Of a DNA stretch of 45,055 nt, positions 9,401 to 17,020 are shown in pieces. Location of the stretch: assembly GCF_937127095.1 (NCBI RefSeq), contig NZ_CAKZLP010000042.1:1-45055 (forward strand), read 5' to 3'. This DNA is from an uncultured Amphritea sp. (GTDB lineage Bacteria > Pseudomonadota > Gammaproteobacteria > Pseudomonadales > Balneatricaceae). Position 1 is the stretch's first letter; each line of letters starts with the position of its first letter. A program made the translations under genes and the position numbers. Under the pieces are notes generated by a model. The model did no database searches. It was not told the origin of the DNA and saw only the letters and a program-made list of their open reading frames with translations.

Positions 9401-10042
9401 GAGTGCCCGGCTGCGGCAATCCCGCACCAGTTCCATATCGATCAGTTCCTGCAGCATCTCGACGCTGACCACTTCCACCTTACTGACTTCATGACTGGTG
9501 CGAAAACCATCAAAGAAGTGCAACACCGGTACCCGGCCTTTCAGGGTAGACATCTCGGCGATGGTGGCCATATCCATCACTTCCTGGACGGAGTTGGATG
9601 ACAGCATGGCAAAGCCGGTAGCCCGGGTGGCCATCACATCGCTGTGATCACAGAAGATTGAGAGTGCGTGGGTTGCCAGTGAGCGGGCGGCAATATGAAA
9701 TACCGTCGGGCTGAGTTCTCCGGCGATCTTATACATATTAGGGATCTTTAGCAGCAACCCCTGAGATGCAGTAAAGGTAGTGGTTTTTGCTCCGGCCTGC
9801 AGAGCGCCGTGAACAGCTCCGGCAGCGCCGCCTTCGCTTTGTAATTCGATCACATCGGGCACCACCCCCCAGAGATTCTTGACGCCTTCAGAACTCCAGC
9901 TGTCACTCATCTCGCCCATCGGTGATGCCGGGGTTATCGGGTAGATGGCGATAACATCGTTAAGATGGTGAGCGATATAGGCGGCGGCTTCGTTGCCATC
10001 CATCATGCGGGTTTGTCTGGTTCTGTTAACAGGGCTGTTCAT
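6413..10042 (-). CDS. nifJ: Pyruvate:ferredoxin (flavodoxin) oxidoreductase, single-chain
   Basis: This 1,209-residue enzyme oxidatively decarboxylates pyruvate to acetyl-CoA and CO2 and passes electrons to ferredoxin or flavodoxin. Domains in order: pyruvate-binding domain I with YPITPASPMGEMSDSW (about residue 31); the transketolase-C-like and gamma domains; two 4Fe-4S ferredoxin motifs CTHCGKCVLVCP (about 700) and CTGCTLCVDICP (about 759); the proximal-cluster/TPP module with GACSGCGETSY (about 834); and the thiamine-binding segment GDGWAYDIGFGGLDHV (about 989). The start is taken at the ATG at 10042 because it has GGGAG seven bases upstream; the frame continues to a TTG at 10090 without a ribosome site. 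The gene interrupts the usual glnS-cysS neighbourhood. Confidence 0.96.
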   Translation of the reverse strand: MNSPVNRTRQTRMMDGNEAAAYIAHHLNDVIAIYPITPASPMGEMSDSWSSEGVKNLWGVVPDVIELQSEGGAAGAVHGALQAGAKTTTFTASQGLLLKIPNMYKIAGELSPTVFHIAARSLATHALSIFCDHSDVMATRATGFAMLSSNSVQEVMDMATIAEMSTLKGRVPVLHFFDGFRTSHEVSKVEVVSVEMLQELIDMELVRDCRSRALSPDHPVVRGTSQNPDIFFQAREACNPYYDAFPEIVQQAMNRFAEVTGRQYQLYEYEGAEDAESVIILMGSGAETASETVDFINRNGGKTGVLKVRLFRPFDAARLLSALPDSVKQIAVLDRTKEPGADGEPLYKDIATAFMQSILSGKLSADKLPKLLGGRFGLSSKEFTPAMIRGVFDELAKPQSKNLFTVGIDDDLTHTSIRYDPHFITDAHNDAYQAVFYGLGADGTVSANKNSIKIIGDLDGYYAQGHFVYDSKKSGAITVSHLRFGPHKIHSAYEIQEGQADFVACHQPRFLSLYPMLEKARQGAVFLLNSSAAPDELWDTLPESVQQQLIEKQIRLFAIDAYRVATECGMGKRINTIMQSCFFKISGILPIEKATALIKAAVEKSYSSNPKVVELNLNAIDASLSQLHEIQLHEKATSRIPMHELNATRANDFVRQLTAELIAGHGDRIPVSALSADGTWPTGTTAFEKRDLATELPLWDEDLCTHCGKCVLVCPHSVIRSKIFDKSLLEQAPDGFRAVPVKGAKDFPEDSFISYQVSPSDCTGCTLCVDICPIVDKQHPEHKAINMVPKDQTFAVETDNWEFFLSLPEFDRTTLKNATLKGSMVFQPLFEFSGACSGCGETSYIRLASQLFGDRMLVANATGCSSIYGGNLPTTPWTKNADGRGPAWNNSLFEDNAEFGLGMRVALDKQKDYATMLLTELKDKLDPELVNKLLTETEADEAGIEHQRQSVDQLKLALDGLSDHSEIGGKAIELRHLADQLSRKSVWIIGGDGWAYDIGFGGLDHVLASGRNVNILVLDTEVYSNTGGQTSKATPLGAVAKFSASGKSVAKKDLARIAMDYEHVYVAHVAYAAKDVQTLRAFLEAESYDGPSLIIAYSPCIAHGFEMKDNHLHQQLAVDSGHWPLFRYDPRLADQHKNPLKMDSKPPSIPYSEFARRETRFNSLLKLHPVEAAAFLDKAQHDVSERYKRYQQMAEMDWEEASVPVTSAE

Positions 10043-10356
10043 GGTGATACTCCCGGACACGCTGTCGGTACTAATAAAACGCAAATACAACTGCAGCTAC
10101 AATGACTATTAACTATCTTAGTTTACTCTTATGAGAGTGGGTTGCTTTACCCTTGTGAAAGATATTGTGGCATGAATCGCTGCAGTAACTGTTCTGGATC
10201 AACGGCTGAGTCCCCCATTTTGAGAGCAATAAAAGCCTGGCGGCGGCTGTGAAAAGTAATTTTAATCAGATTGTTAAATCCGCTGCGGTTTCCTCTATAA
10301 TGGTCAGCCTGTTTTTCACTGAACTTCACCTAAGCCAGAGTCATAAGCGAATTCCG
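10043..10356. other. Divergent nifJ/cysS intergenic region
   Basis: The 314-base gap holds the cysS promoter candidate (see 10271-10301) and the upstream region of nifJ. A 60-codon minus-strand frame (10147-10329) crosses it. It overlaps that promoter, lacks a clear ribosome binding site and resembles no family I know, so it is not called as a gene. Confidence 0.5.
10271..10301 (+). promoter_or_regulatory. Candidate sigma-70 promoter of cysS
   Basis: A perfect -10 TATAAT (10296-10301) is preceded by TTGTTA (10271-10276). The 19-base spacer is longer than the ideal 17. It lies 55 bases upstream of the cysS ATG. Confidence 0.45.
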
Positions 10357-11742
10357 ATGTTGCAGATCTATAACACCCTGACGAAAGAGAAAGCCCCGTT
10401 TCAGCCACTGGAAGAGGGCAAGATCAACATGTATGTATGCGGTATCACCGTGTACGATTTCTGTCATATCGGACACGCTCGGGTGATGGTGGCATTTGAC
10501 GTGATTACCCGCTATCTGCGGGCGCGTGGATGGGATGTTACCTATATCCGTAATATCACCGATGTCGATGACAAAATCATTAAGCGGGCCGCTGAGAATG
10601 GCGAGCGTCCGGATCAGCTGACGGATCGCATGATTGATGCGATGCATGAAGATGAAGATAAGCTGAGTGTGCTGCGCCCCGACCAAGAGCCCCGTGCTAC
10701 CGGCCATATGCAGGATATTATCGACATGGTTATGGTGCTGATCGAAAAAGGTTATGCCTATGCCGCCGCCAACGGTGATGTCTACTACCGGGTCGAGAAA
10801 TTTGCCGATTATGGCAAGCTGACCAATAAAAATGTCGATGAGCTGCGCTCCGGTGCCCGGGTAGAGGTTCAGGATGCTAAAGAGAGCCCGCTGGACTTTG
10901 TGCTCTGGAAAGCTGCCAAAGAGGGTGAAGTCAGTTGGGAATCTCCCTGGGGGGCAGGTCGTCCCGGCTGGCATATTGAGTGTTCAGCGATGTCCAAATG
11001 CTGCCTCGGTGATACCTTCGATATTCATGGTGGCGGACCGGATCTGCCGTTTCCGCACCATGAGAATGAGATCGCTCAGTCCGAAGCGGCTAACGGGGTT
11101 AAATTCGTCAATACCTGGATGCATGCGGGGGCGGTGCGGGTGAACGCGGAGAAGATGTCCAAGTCGCTGGGCAATTTCTTTACTATCCGCGATGTACTGG
11201 AAAAATATGATGCCGAAGTAGTCCGTTACTTCCTTTCCTCCGTACACTACCGCAGTTATATCGATTATTCCGAAAGCAGTCTGAAAGAGGCGCGTAGCGC
11301 GCTGGAACGTTTTTATCAGGCGCTTAACGGTATTGAGGCTGCACCTGCTGAGCTTGATAACGACTACGAAGTACGTTTTTACGCGGCGATGGATGATGAT
11401 TTCAATACCCCCAAAGCGATGGCGGTCTTGTTTGAACTGGTCAATGAGCTCAACACCGCCTCCCGGGCCGGGGATGCGAAAGCCGCGGCACTGGCGGCCC
11501 AGCTGAAACAGCTGGGGGGGATTCTGGGGCTGCTACAGCAGCCGCCTGAAGCGTTCCTGCAGGGCGAAAGCAAAGCGGGTGAGATTACCCCGGAGCAGAT
11601 CGACGTGTTGATTCAGCAACGTGCTGATGCGAAGCAAGCGAAAGACTTTGCTGCCGCTGACCAGATTCGTGAAGATCTGGTGGCGCAGGGGATTATCCTC
11701 AAAGACAGCCGTGAAGGGACCACCTGGTTTCGTGAAGGCTAA
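10357..11742 (+). CDS. cysS: Cysteinyl-tRNA synthetase
   Basis: CysRS attaches cysteine to tRNA-Cys; it is a class I, usually monomeric, zinc-dependent enzyme. It has the HIGH motif in FCHIGHARVMVAFD, the zinc-binding Cys/His segments MYVCGITVYD, GWHIECSAMS and FPHHENEIAQSEA, and the KMSKS loop EKMSKSLGNFF. From the chosen ATG (MLQIYNTLTKEK) the protein has 461 residues, matching the 461-residue E. coli enzyme. The frame is open further upstream to 10249, but that part overlaps the promoter and has no counterpart in the family. In Pseudomonas cysS directly follows glnS; here it is about 4.8 kb away, past nifJ and the hemerythrin gene. Confidence 0.97.
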   Translation: MLQIYNTLTKEKAPFQPLEEGKINMYVCGITVYDFCHIGHARVMVAFDVITRYLRARGWDVTYIRNITDVDDKIIKRAAENGERPDQLTDRMIDAMHEDEDKLSVLRPDQEPRATGHMQDIIDMVMVLIEKGYAYAAANGDVYYRVEKFADYGKLTNKNVDELRSGARVEVQDAKESPLDFVLWKAAKEGEVSWESPWGAGRPGWHIECSAMSKCCLGDTFDIHGGGPDLPFPHHENEIAQSEAANGVKFVNTWMHAGAVRVNAEKMSKSLGNFFTIRDVLEKYDAEVVRYFLSSVHYRSYIDYSESSLKEARSALERFYQALNGIEAAPAELDNDYEVRFYAAMDDDFNTPKAMAVLFELVNELNTASRAGDAKAAALAAQLKQLGGILGLLQQPPEAFLQGESKAGEITPEQIDVLIQQRADAKQAKDFAAADQIREDLVAQGIILKDSREGTTWFREG

Positions 11743-11761
11743 AGGTTAAGTCGTTTTTGCT

Positions 11762-11786
11762 AAGGCAGCTGTGAGCTGCCTTTTTT
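11762..11786 (+). terminator. Rho-independent terminator of cysS
   Basis: A 9-bp perfect stem AAGGCAGCT / AGCTGCCTT with a GTG loop is followed by a run of six T. It starts 20 bases after the cysS stop, just ahead of the next gene. Confidence 0.9.
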
Positions 11787-11805
11787 ATGTGTAAGGACAG
11801 AGTGA

Positions 11806-12471
11806 ATGAATCAACAGACCACACTGGTTATCTTCTGTAAACGGCCATTACACGGTCAGGGTAAACAGCGAATAGCAGCAACACTGGGCAAAGATGCCGC
11901 CTATCAGGTTGCCTGCGCATTGCTCGATTGTGCACTCGAAGATTCACGTAGCTGGCCAGGCCCAGTGGTGCTCTCTCCAGCGAGTGAAGCGGATCGTGAC
12001 TGGGCCGATGACCTGTTGCTGGGTGACCATCATACGGTGATACCACAATGTGAAGGAGGCCTGGGTGCAAAGCTCAACTATGTCGATCAGTTGTTGCGAC
12101 AGCAGGGAGCCTCCCGGTTGCTGTTTATCGGCACCGATGCGCCGGAACATACACCACAGCGCTATGCTGAGTTTGAGCAGTTGTTACAGCAGGGTGATAT
12201 CGTCCTTTCACCCGCTGAGGATGGTGGGGTAACGGCAATGGGCGGTAATGTTCCCTGGCCGGAACTGGATAATCTGCCCTGGAGTACCCCTGAGTTAGGT
12301 GATCAGCTCGCCAGCGCCTGTAACGCGTCCGGTTTTCAGGTTGTTTTCAGTTCCGCTGGTTATGATGTTGATACTGAGGCTGATCTGCGTCGGTTGCTGG
12401 ATTCATTACCGCATGATTCCCGACCCGCCAGGCAGCAGCTGCTGAAACTAATACAAACGCTACTGGGTTAA
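11806..12471 (+). CDS. DUF2064 / TIGR04282-type GT-A transferase
   Basis: The 221-residue protein starts MNQQTTLVIFCKRPLHGQGK and contains LLFIGTDAPEHTP, LSPAEDGGVTAMG and a C-terminal YDVDTEADLRRLL. These are the nucleotide-binding Lys-Arg, the TDxP core and the DxDT ending of the DUF2064 group of GT-A fold transferases. NCBI names part of this group 'arsenosugar biosynthesis glycosyltransferase' because it often occurs with TIGR04283 glycosyltransferases and radical SAM proteins, which is also the case here. The real donor and acceptor are unknown, and no arsM is visible in the window. A purine-rich AAGGACAGAG lies just upstream of the ATG. Confidence 0.75.
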   Translation: MNQQTTLVIFCKRPLHGQGKQRIAATLGKDAAYQVACALLDCALEDSRSWPGPVVLSPASEADRDWADDLLLGDHHTVIPQCEGGLGAKLNYVDQLLRQQGASRLLFIGTDAPEHTPQRYAEFEQLLQQGDIVLSPAEDGGVTAMGGNVPWPELDNLPWSTPELGDQLASACNASGFQVVFSSAGYDVDTEADLRRLLDSLPHDSRPARQQLLKLIQTLLG

Positions 12472-12487
12472 AGGGTAAGGGGTTGAT

Positions 12488-13399
12488 ATGGAGCTGATTC
12501 GCAGCCGCGATTGGTATACAACTGCTGATGGCACAGACCGGGGTTATATTCGGCCACACCTGCTTAAAGAACTGTGGTTTCATACCGGAACCGCCTGCAA
12601 TCTGAGTTGTGATTTTTGTCTGGAAGGCTCCGGTCCCGGTGATCAGCGGCTCGCGCTGGTGAAACTGGAGGATGTTGAGCCCTATATCCATCAGGCGATG
12701 GATCTCGGTGTCGAACAGTTTTCCTTTACCGGAGGAGAGCCCTTTCTGGCAAAAGATCTGGTGAAAATTCTTCAGCTTGCCTCCCAGCATGCGCCCTGTC
12801 TGGTGCTGACCAATGGCACCGATGCATTGCAAAAACGTCTGCATCAACTGGTACCTCTGTTGCAAAGCCGGTTTCCGGTGCGTTTTCGTGTCAGTATCGA
12901 TTCACACATTGAGGCAGAACATGACTCAGGCCGGGGTGAGGGGATGTTCAACCTCGCGTTGAAGGGGATGAAAGCGCTTCACGATATGGGCTTTCATGTG
13001 TCGGTGGCACGTCATATGGCGGAAGCGGAGAACAGCGCTGAAGTTGAGCAGTCCTATCGGGATATGCTGCTATCTTACGAACTGCCTGCTGATACTAAGT
13101 TTGTTGCCTTCCCGGATTTTCTGCCGCCGGGGAGTCATGGACACGGCCCGGATATCACTACCCACTGTATGACTCACTATCATACGGAAGAGACCCGCAA
13201 CAGTTTTATGTGTGCCTTCAGTAAGATGGTGGTGAAGCAAAATGGCCGGATGCGGATCTATGCCTGTACGCTGGTGGATGATGACCCTGAATACGATCTG
13301 GGCGGTGACTTGCGCCAGGCGCTGGAGCAGCAGATCAGTATGAAACATCATCGTTGTTTTTCATGTTTCAAATATGGCGCCTCATGCAGCGAAACTTAA
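12488..13399 (+). CDS. Radical SAM protein of the glycosyltransferase cluster
   Basis: A 303-residue cytoplasmic enzyme. The 4Fe-4S/SAM motif is CNLSCDFC (C-x3-C-x2-C, about residues 38-45), followed by the SAM-contacting FTGGEPFL segment. The C-terminus is Cys-rich (YACTLVDDD, then HRCFSCFKYGASC), suggesting an auxiliary iron-sulfur cluster as in SPASM/Twitch enzymes (inference). It starts 16 bases after the preceding gene with AGGGG in front of the ATG. Its neighbours are two sugar-transferase-like genes, which points to synthesis of a modified glycoconjugate or arsenosugar-like compound, but the reaction is not known. The last four codons and the stop lie in a 15-bp tandem repeat. Confidence 0.8.
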   Translation: MELIRSRDWYTTADGTDRGYIRPHLLKELWFHTGTACNLSCDFCLEGSGPGDQRLALVKLEDVEPYIHQAMDLGVEQFSFTGGEPFLAKDLVKILQLASQHAPCLVLTNGTDALQKRLHQLVPLLQSRFPVRFRVSIDSHIEAEHDSGRGEGMFNLALKGMKALHDMGFHVSVARHMAEAENSAEVEQSYRDMLLSYELPADTKFVAFPDFLPPGSHGHGPDITTHCMTHYHTEETRNSFMCAFSKMVVKQNGRMRIYACTLVDDDPEYDLGGDLRQALEQQISMKHHRCFSCFKYGASCSET

Positions 13400-13430
13400 T
13401 ACAGCGAAACTTAATACAGCGAAACTTAAT
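13387..13430 (+). repeat. Three tandem copies of a 15-bp unit over the radical SAM stop codon
   Basis: The unit CAGCGAAACTTAATA occurs at 13387-13401, 13402-13416 and 13417-13430 (the last is one base short). The first copy carries the TAA stop. The unit length is a multiple of three, so each copy keeps an in-frame stop. Confidence 0.95.
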
Positions 13431-13465
13431 CATACCTTCACTGTGTATCTCGCGTTATATAAAGC

Positions 13466-14179
13466 GTGATGAGCGCTCAGATGCATAAGCATAGTATCTC
13501 TGTCGTTATTCCAGTCGGTCCGGCTGAAACCAGCTTGCAGCCAATGATCGGACAACTCGCCTGTCTGCAGCAAGCACAACAGATCATCTTTGTGTTTTGT
13601 CCCGCCTCAGAACATCTTATTGTGCAATTGCCCGTCAGTGATCAGATTGAGTTCTTAACCGTTCCTGCAGGGCGTGCCCGGCAGTTGAATGCCGGTGCGC
13701 AACGGGTTGAGACCGGTTTTATCTGGTTTCTGCATCTGGACAGCCGAATATCTAACACCCAGTGGCAGACGCTGAATCAGAGCCTTACACGTCAGCCTGA
13801 TGCTCTGCACTATTTTAATCTGCGGTTTTTGTCTGATGGTGAAGGGCCGATGTGGCTTAATAGCCTTGGCGCTAATGTTCGTTCTCGTTATTTAGGACTG
13901 CCGTTTGGTGATCAGGGCTTCTGTGTTTCTGTCGCACAATTTGAACGCCTGGGTGGTTATCCGGTCGAAGCAGTGTATGGTGAAGACCACCTGTTTGTCT
14001 GGCGTGCCCATCAAAACAGTGTTCGATTAGCCCGTGTCGGCGCAGTGCTGACCACCAGTGCACGTAAGTACTCGACCACTGGCTGGGGGAGACTGACACT
14101 GAAGTATCAGTTCTACTGGATTAGGCAAGCTTTGCCGCAGCTGTGGCTGCTGTTGAAAAGGAAGTGGTTAAATTTTTAG
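13466..14179 (+). CDS. TIGR04283-type family 2 glycosyltransferase
   Basis: A 237-residue GT-A glycosyltransferase of the small, membrane-anchor-free TIGR04283 type. Markers are HSISVVIPVG at the N-terminus, GRARQLNAGA, FLHLDSRIS (the DxD-like metal site), YLGLPFGDQGFCVS and the acceptor-side YGEDHLFVWRAH. The first codon is GTG at 13466 with an ATG immediately after at 13469; either could be used and neither has a strong ribosome site. This family commonly pairs with DUF2064 transferases, as here. The sugar and acceptor are unknown. The gene is followed by an ABC exporter on the same strand. Confidence 0.78.
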   Translation: MMSAQMHKHSISVVIPVGPAETSLQPMIGQLACLQQAQQIIFVFCPASEHLIVQLPVSDQIEFLTVPAGRARQLNAGAQRVETGFIWFLHLDSRISNTQWQTLNQSLTRQPDALHYFNLRFLSDGEGPMWLNSLGANVRSRYLGLPFGDQGFCVSVAQFERLGGYPVEAVYGEDHLFVWRAHQNSVRLARVGAVLTTSARKYSTTGWGRLTLKYQFYWIRQALPQLWLLLKRKWLNF

Positions 14180-14228
14180 TTTTACATGTTCTTATAAGCT
14201 AATGAAATATATAGGTATTACTTAAACA

Positions 14229-16043
14229 ATGCCTCTTGGCTTAGTCACTCATTCGGACTGCTCACTGATGAATAAATTATCAACGCTGGCCCAGTTATTG
14301 CGGTTTATGTTGCCATACCGCAAGTACTGGGTCGGCGCGATTATCGCGTTGTTATTTACCGCAGGGATCACGCTGGCGATCGGCCAGGGTGTGCGGCTGG
14401 TGATTGATAATGGCTTTGTGGCAGGCTCTGTAACGCAGCTGAATCAGGCGATCGTGGTGCTGATCGCGATGGCGGTTCTGATGGCCTGTGGTACCTTTAT
14501 CCGTTTTTATCTGGTGTCCTGGCTGGGCGAGCGGGTCACCGCGGATATCCGCCAGGCGGTGTTTGATAATGTGATCAGCCTGCATCCCAGTTTCTTTGAG
14601 ATCAACCGCAGTGGCGAGATTATGTCGCGACTGACCACCGATACTACGCTGCTGCAATCGATTATCGGCAGCTCCTTTTCTATGGCGCTGCGCAGTCTGG
14701 TAACCACCTCCGGCGCACTGATCATGCTGTTTGTCACTAATATCAAATTATCACTGATAATTGTTGCCGGTGTGCCACTGATTCTCTTACCGATTCTGAT
14801 TTTTGGTCGCCGGGTGCGAGCGTTGGCGCGTAAGAGTCAGGATAGCATTGCCGATGTTGGCAGCTATGCCGGTGAGGCGATTCAGCAGATTAAAACGGTG
14901 CAGAGTTATACGCAGGAAAGTCATGAGAGTGAGGCTTTCGGCGTCGAGGTGGATAGTGCGTTTAAAGTTGCACAGCACCGCATTCTCCAACGGGCGATGC
15001 TGATGGCGATGGTCATACTTCTGGTCTTTGGTGCGTTATCCGGGATGCTCTGGGTTGGCGGCTATGATGTGATTACCGGGGCGATGACGGCGGGTGAGCT
15101 GGGTGCTTTCGTCTTTTATGCACTGATTGTCGCCATGGGGGTTGGCACGATGTCTGAAGTGTATGGTGAGTTACAACGAGCGGTCGGTGCTACGGAGCGT
15201 CTGATGGAGTTACTCGACGCCGAAAGTGAGATTCAGGCGCCGGACAGTGTCGTCGAACAGTCGGTCGATGCGATGACTCTGGAAGCAAAACTTTCATTAA
15301 ACGCGGTCAGTTTCAACTATCCTTCACGCCCCGATCAGGCGGCTCTGGAGGATTTCTCGTTAACCCTTGAACAAGGCTCGATCACTGCGCTGGTAGGGCC
15401 ATCCGGGGCGGGTAAGTCGACCGTATTTGAATTGCTGTTGCGCTTCTACGATCCACAGAAAGGACAGGTCTGCTTTGATTCAGTTGATCTGCGAGCCTTT
15501 AATCCACGAGAACTGAGACAACAGATGGCGCTGGTCTCTCAGCAACCGGCACTGTTCACTGCCAATGTGATCGAGAATATCCGTTACGGCCGTTCCGATG
15601 CGACTCAGGAAGAGGTCATTGCGGCGGCAAAAGCAGCGTATGCCCATGAGTTTATTGAACGGCTGCCGGATGGCTATTACAGTGATCTTGGCGAGCAGGG
15701 CGTGCGTCTCTCCGGTGGTCAGAAACAGCGTATTGCAATCGCCCGGGCGATTCTCAATGACCGGCGAATATTGCTGCTGGATGAAGCCACCAGTGCATTG
15801 GATACCGAAAGTGAACATAAGGTGCAACTGGCGCTGGACACCCTGATGCAGGGCCGGACGACCGTGATCATTGCGCATCGTCTATCAACGATTCTGCATG
15901 CGGATCAGATTGTGGTGATGGATCAGGGCAGGGTTGTTGCAATGGGCAGTCATGAGGAGTTGTTACAAAGCTCAGAGCTGTATTCACGCCTGGCAAAGTT
16001 GCAGTTTAAAGCGGACGCCAGGGTTCAGGCGTCAGCGCTTTAG
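14229..16043 (+). CDS. MsbA-like ABC exporter (fused permease and ATPase)
   Basis: A 604-residue half-transporter expected to act as a homodimer in the inner membrane. The six-helix ABC type I exporter domain spans about residues 15-320. The ATPase domain has Walker A GPSGAGKST, signature LSGGQKQR, Walker B ILLLDEATSALD and the H-loop IIAHRLST. The family exports lipids, drugs or glycans; the TIGR02204-type 'MsbA-related' group has about this length. An internal ATG at 14268 would remove a 13-residue, poorly conserved leader and is equally possible. The position after the glycosyltransferase/radical SAM genes makes export of their product conceivable, but a 49-base gap with no clear coupling leaves this open. 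Confidence 0.88.
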   Translation: MPLGLVTHSDCSLMNKLSTLAQLLRFMLPYRKYWVGAIIALLFTAGITLAIGQGVRLVIDNGFVAGSVTQLNQAIVVLIAMAVLMACGTFIRFYLVSWLGERVTADIRQAVFDNVISLHPSFFEINRSGEIMSRLTTDTTLLQSIIGSSFSMALRSLVTTSGALIMLFVTNIKLSLIIVAGVPLILLPILIFGRRVRALARKSQDSIADVGSYAGEAIQQIKTVQSYTQESHESEAFGVEVDSAFKVAQHRILQRAMLMAMVILLVFGALSGMLWVGGYDVITGAMTAGELGAFVFYALIVAMGVGTMSEVYGELQRAVGATERLMELLDAESEIQAPDSVVEQSVDAMTLEAKLSLNAVSFNYPSRPDQAALEDFSLTLEQGSITALVGPSGAGKSTVFELLLRFYDPQKGQVCFDSVDLRAFNPRELRQQMALVSQQPALFTANVIENIRYGRSDATQEEVIAAAKAAYAHEFIERLPDGYYSDLGEQGVRLSGGQKQRIAIARAILNDRRILLLDEATSALDTESEHKVQLALDTLMQGRTTVIIAHRLSTILHADQIVVMDQGRVVAMGSHEELLQSSELYSRLAKLQFKADARVQASAL

Positions 16044-16056
16044 AATATTTAAAGCC

Positions 16057-16896
16057 TCAACGCCCCTGATAGTTGGGGGAGCGCTTTTCGACAAAGGCGT
16101 TTACCGCTTCCAGGTGGTCTTCGGTGTTGTGGCAGATACCCTGCATAAGGGCAGAATGTTCGAGGAATTCAGGCAGTTCCATCTTTTGCGCGGTTTTCAG
16201 CAGTCGTTTGGTCATGCGCAACGCCTGAGGGGGCTTGTCTGCAATACGGCGGGCCAGCTCCATCGCTTTGTCCATCAGTTGATCAGGTTCAACCACATCA
16301 AGAAGGATACCCAGCTCTTTCGCTTCATCAGCACTGATCATTCTACCGGTCAACGTCAATTCAGCCGCTTTTTGATAGCCGATGAGTCGTTGTAGAAACC
16401 AGGCTCCGCCATCGCCGGGGATGATGCCGAGATTAACAAAGGTTTCACCCAGCAGGGCTTTAGTTGAACCGATGCGCAGGTCACACATGCAGGTAAGATC
16501 GAATCCGGCGCCAATAGCCGGGCCATTAATCGCGGCGATCACCGGGATATCAATACGACTCATCGCCAGTGGCATGCGCTGAATACCCTGACGGTATTTT
16601 TCCTGAACGGTATACACGTCTCCGCCAAACGCGCCATCTTTATGGTCGCCATCCCGTTCGCTCATCTCTTTAATGTTGCCACCGGCACAGAACGCGCTGC
16701 CCTCACCGGTGATAATCAATACCGACACTTCAGGTGTGCGGTTAACCCACTCAGCAACATTAACGATATCATCGATCAGGTGGGTTCCTGTCAGAGCATT
16801 ACGTACATCATGGCGGTTAAAGGTGAGAGTGGCGATGCGGCTGGACAGACTTAGAATGCTGTCATTCAGGGCAGGGAGTTGCAGATTATCAGTCAT
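16057..16896 (-). CDS. Enoyl-CoA hydratase/isomerase (crotonase) family protein
   Basis: A 279-residue crotonase. The oxyanion-hole segments are visible as FCAGGNIKEM and NGPAIGAGFDL. Of the two catalytic acids of canonical hydratases, the first position holds Asp (GAGFD, where hydratases have GGGCE) while the second Glu is kept (LLGETFVNLGIIPG). This departs from a standard beta-oxidation hydratase and fits one of the many other crotonase activities, so no gene name is given. It converges with the ABC exporter, with 13 bases between the stops. Its upstream region (16897-17020) shows no obvious regulatory site. Confidence 0.85.
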   Translation of the reverse strand: MTDNLQLPALNDSILSLSSRIATLTFNRHDVRNALTGTHLIDDIVNVAEWVNRTPEVSVLIITGEGSAFCAGGNIKEMSERDGDHKDGAFGGDVYTVQEKYRQGIQRMPLAMSRIDIPVIAAINGPAIGAGFDLTCMCDLRIGSTKALLGETFVNLGIIPGDGGAWFLQRLIGYQKAAELTLTGRMISADEAKELGILLDVVEPDQLMDKAMELARRIADKPPQALRMTKRLLKTAQKMELPEFLEHSALMQGICHNTEDHLEAVNAFVEKRSPNYQGR

Positions 16897-17020
16897 TATC
16901 GTTCCGTTGAATTTGTTATCTTTATTGGTTGTTATACAAATAATCTATACATAGAGAAAAAAATTGTATCAGATAATGCCAGCGGTTGCAGTGCTGCCGT
17001 AGCCTCTCTGGAATCTTCAT

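Noticed and set aside
10147..10329. 60-codon minus-strand frame upstream of cysS
   Set aside because: It overlaps the likely cysS promoter, has no clear ribosome site and matches no family I know.
10249..10356. 36-codon upstream extension of cysS
   Set aside because: It crosses the promoter -35/-10 region and is absent from the family; the ATG at 10357 gives the E. coli length exactly.
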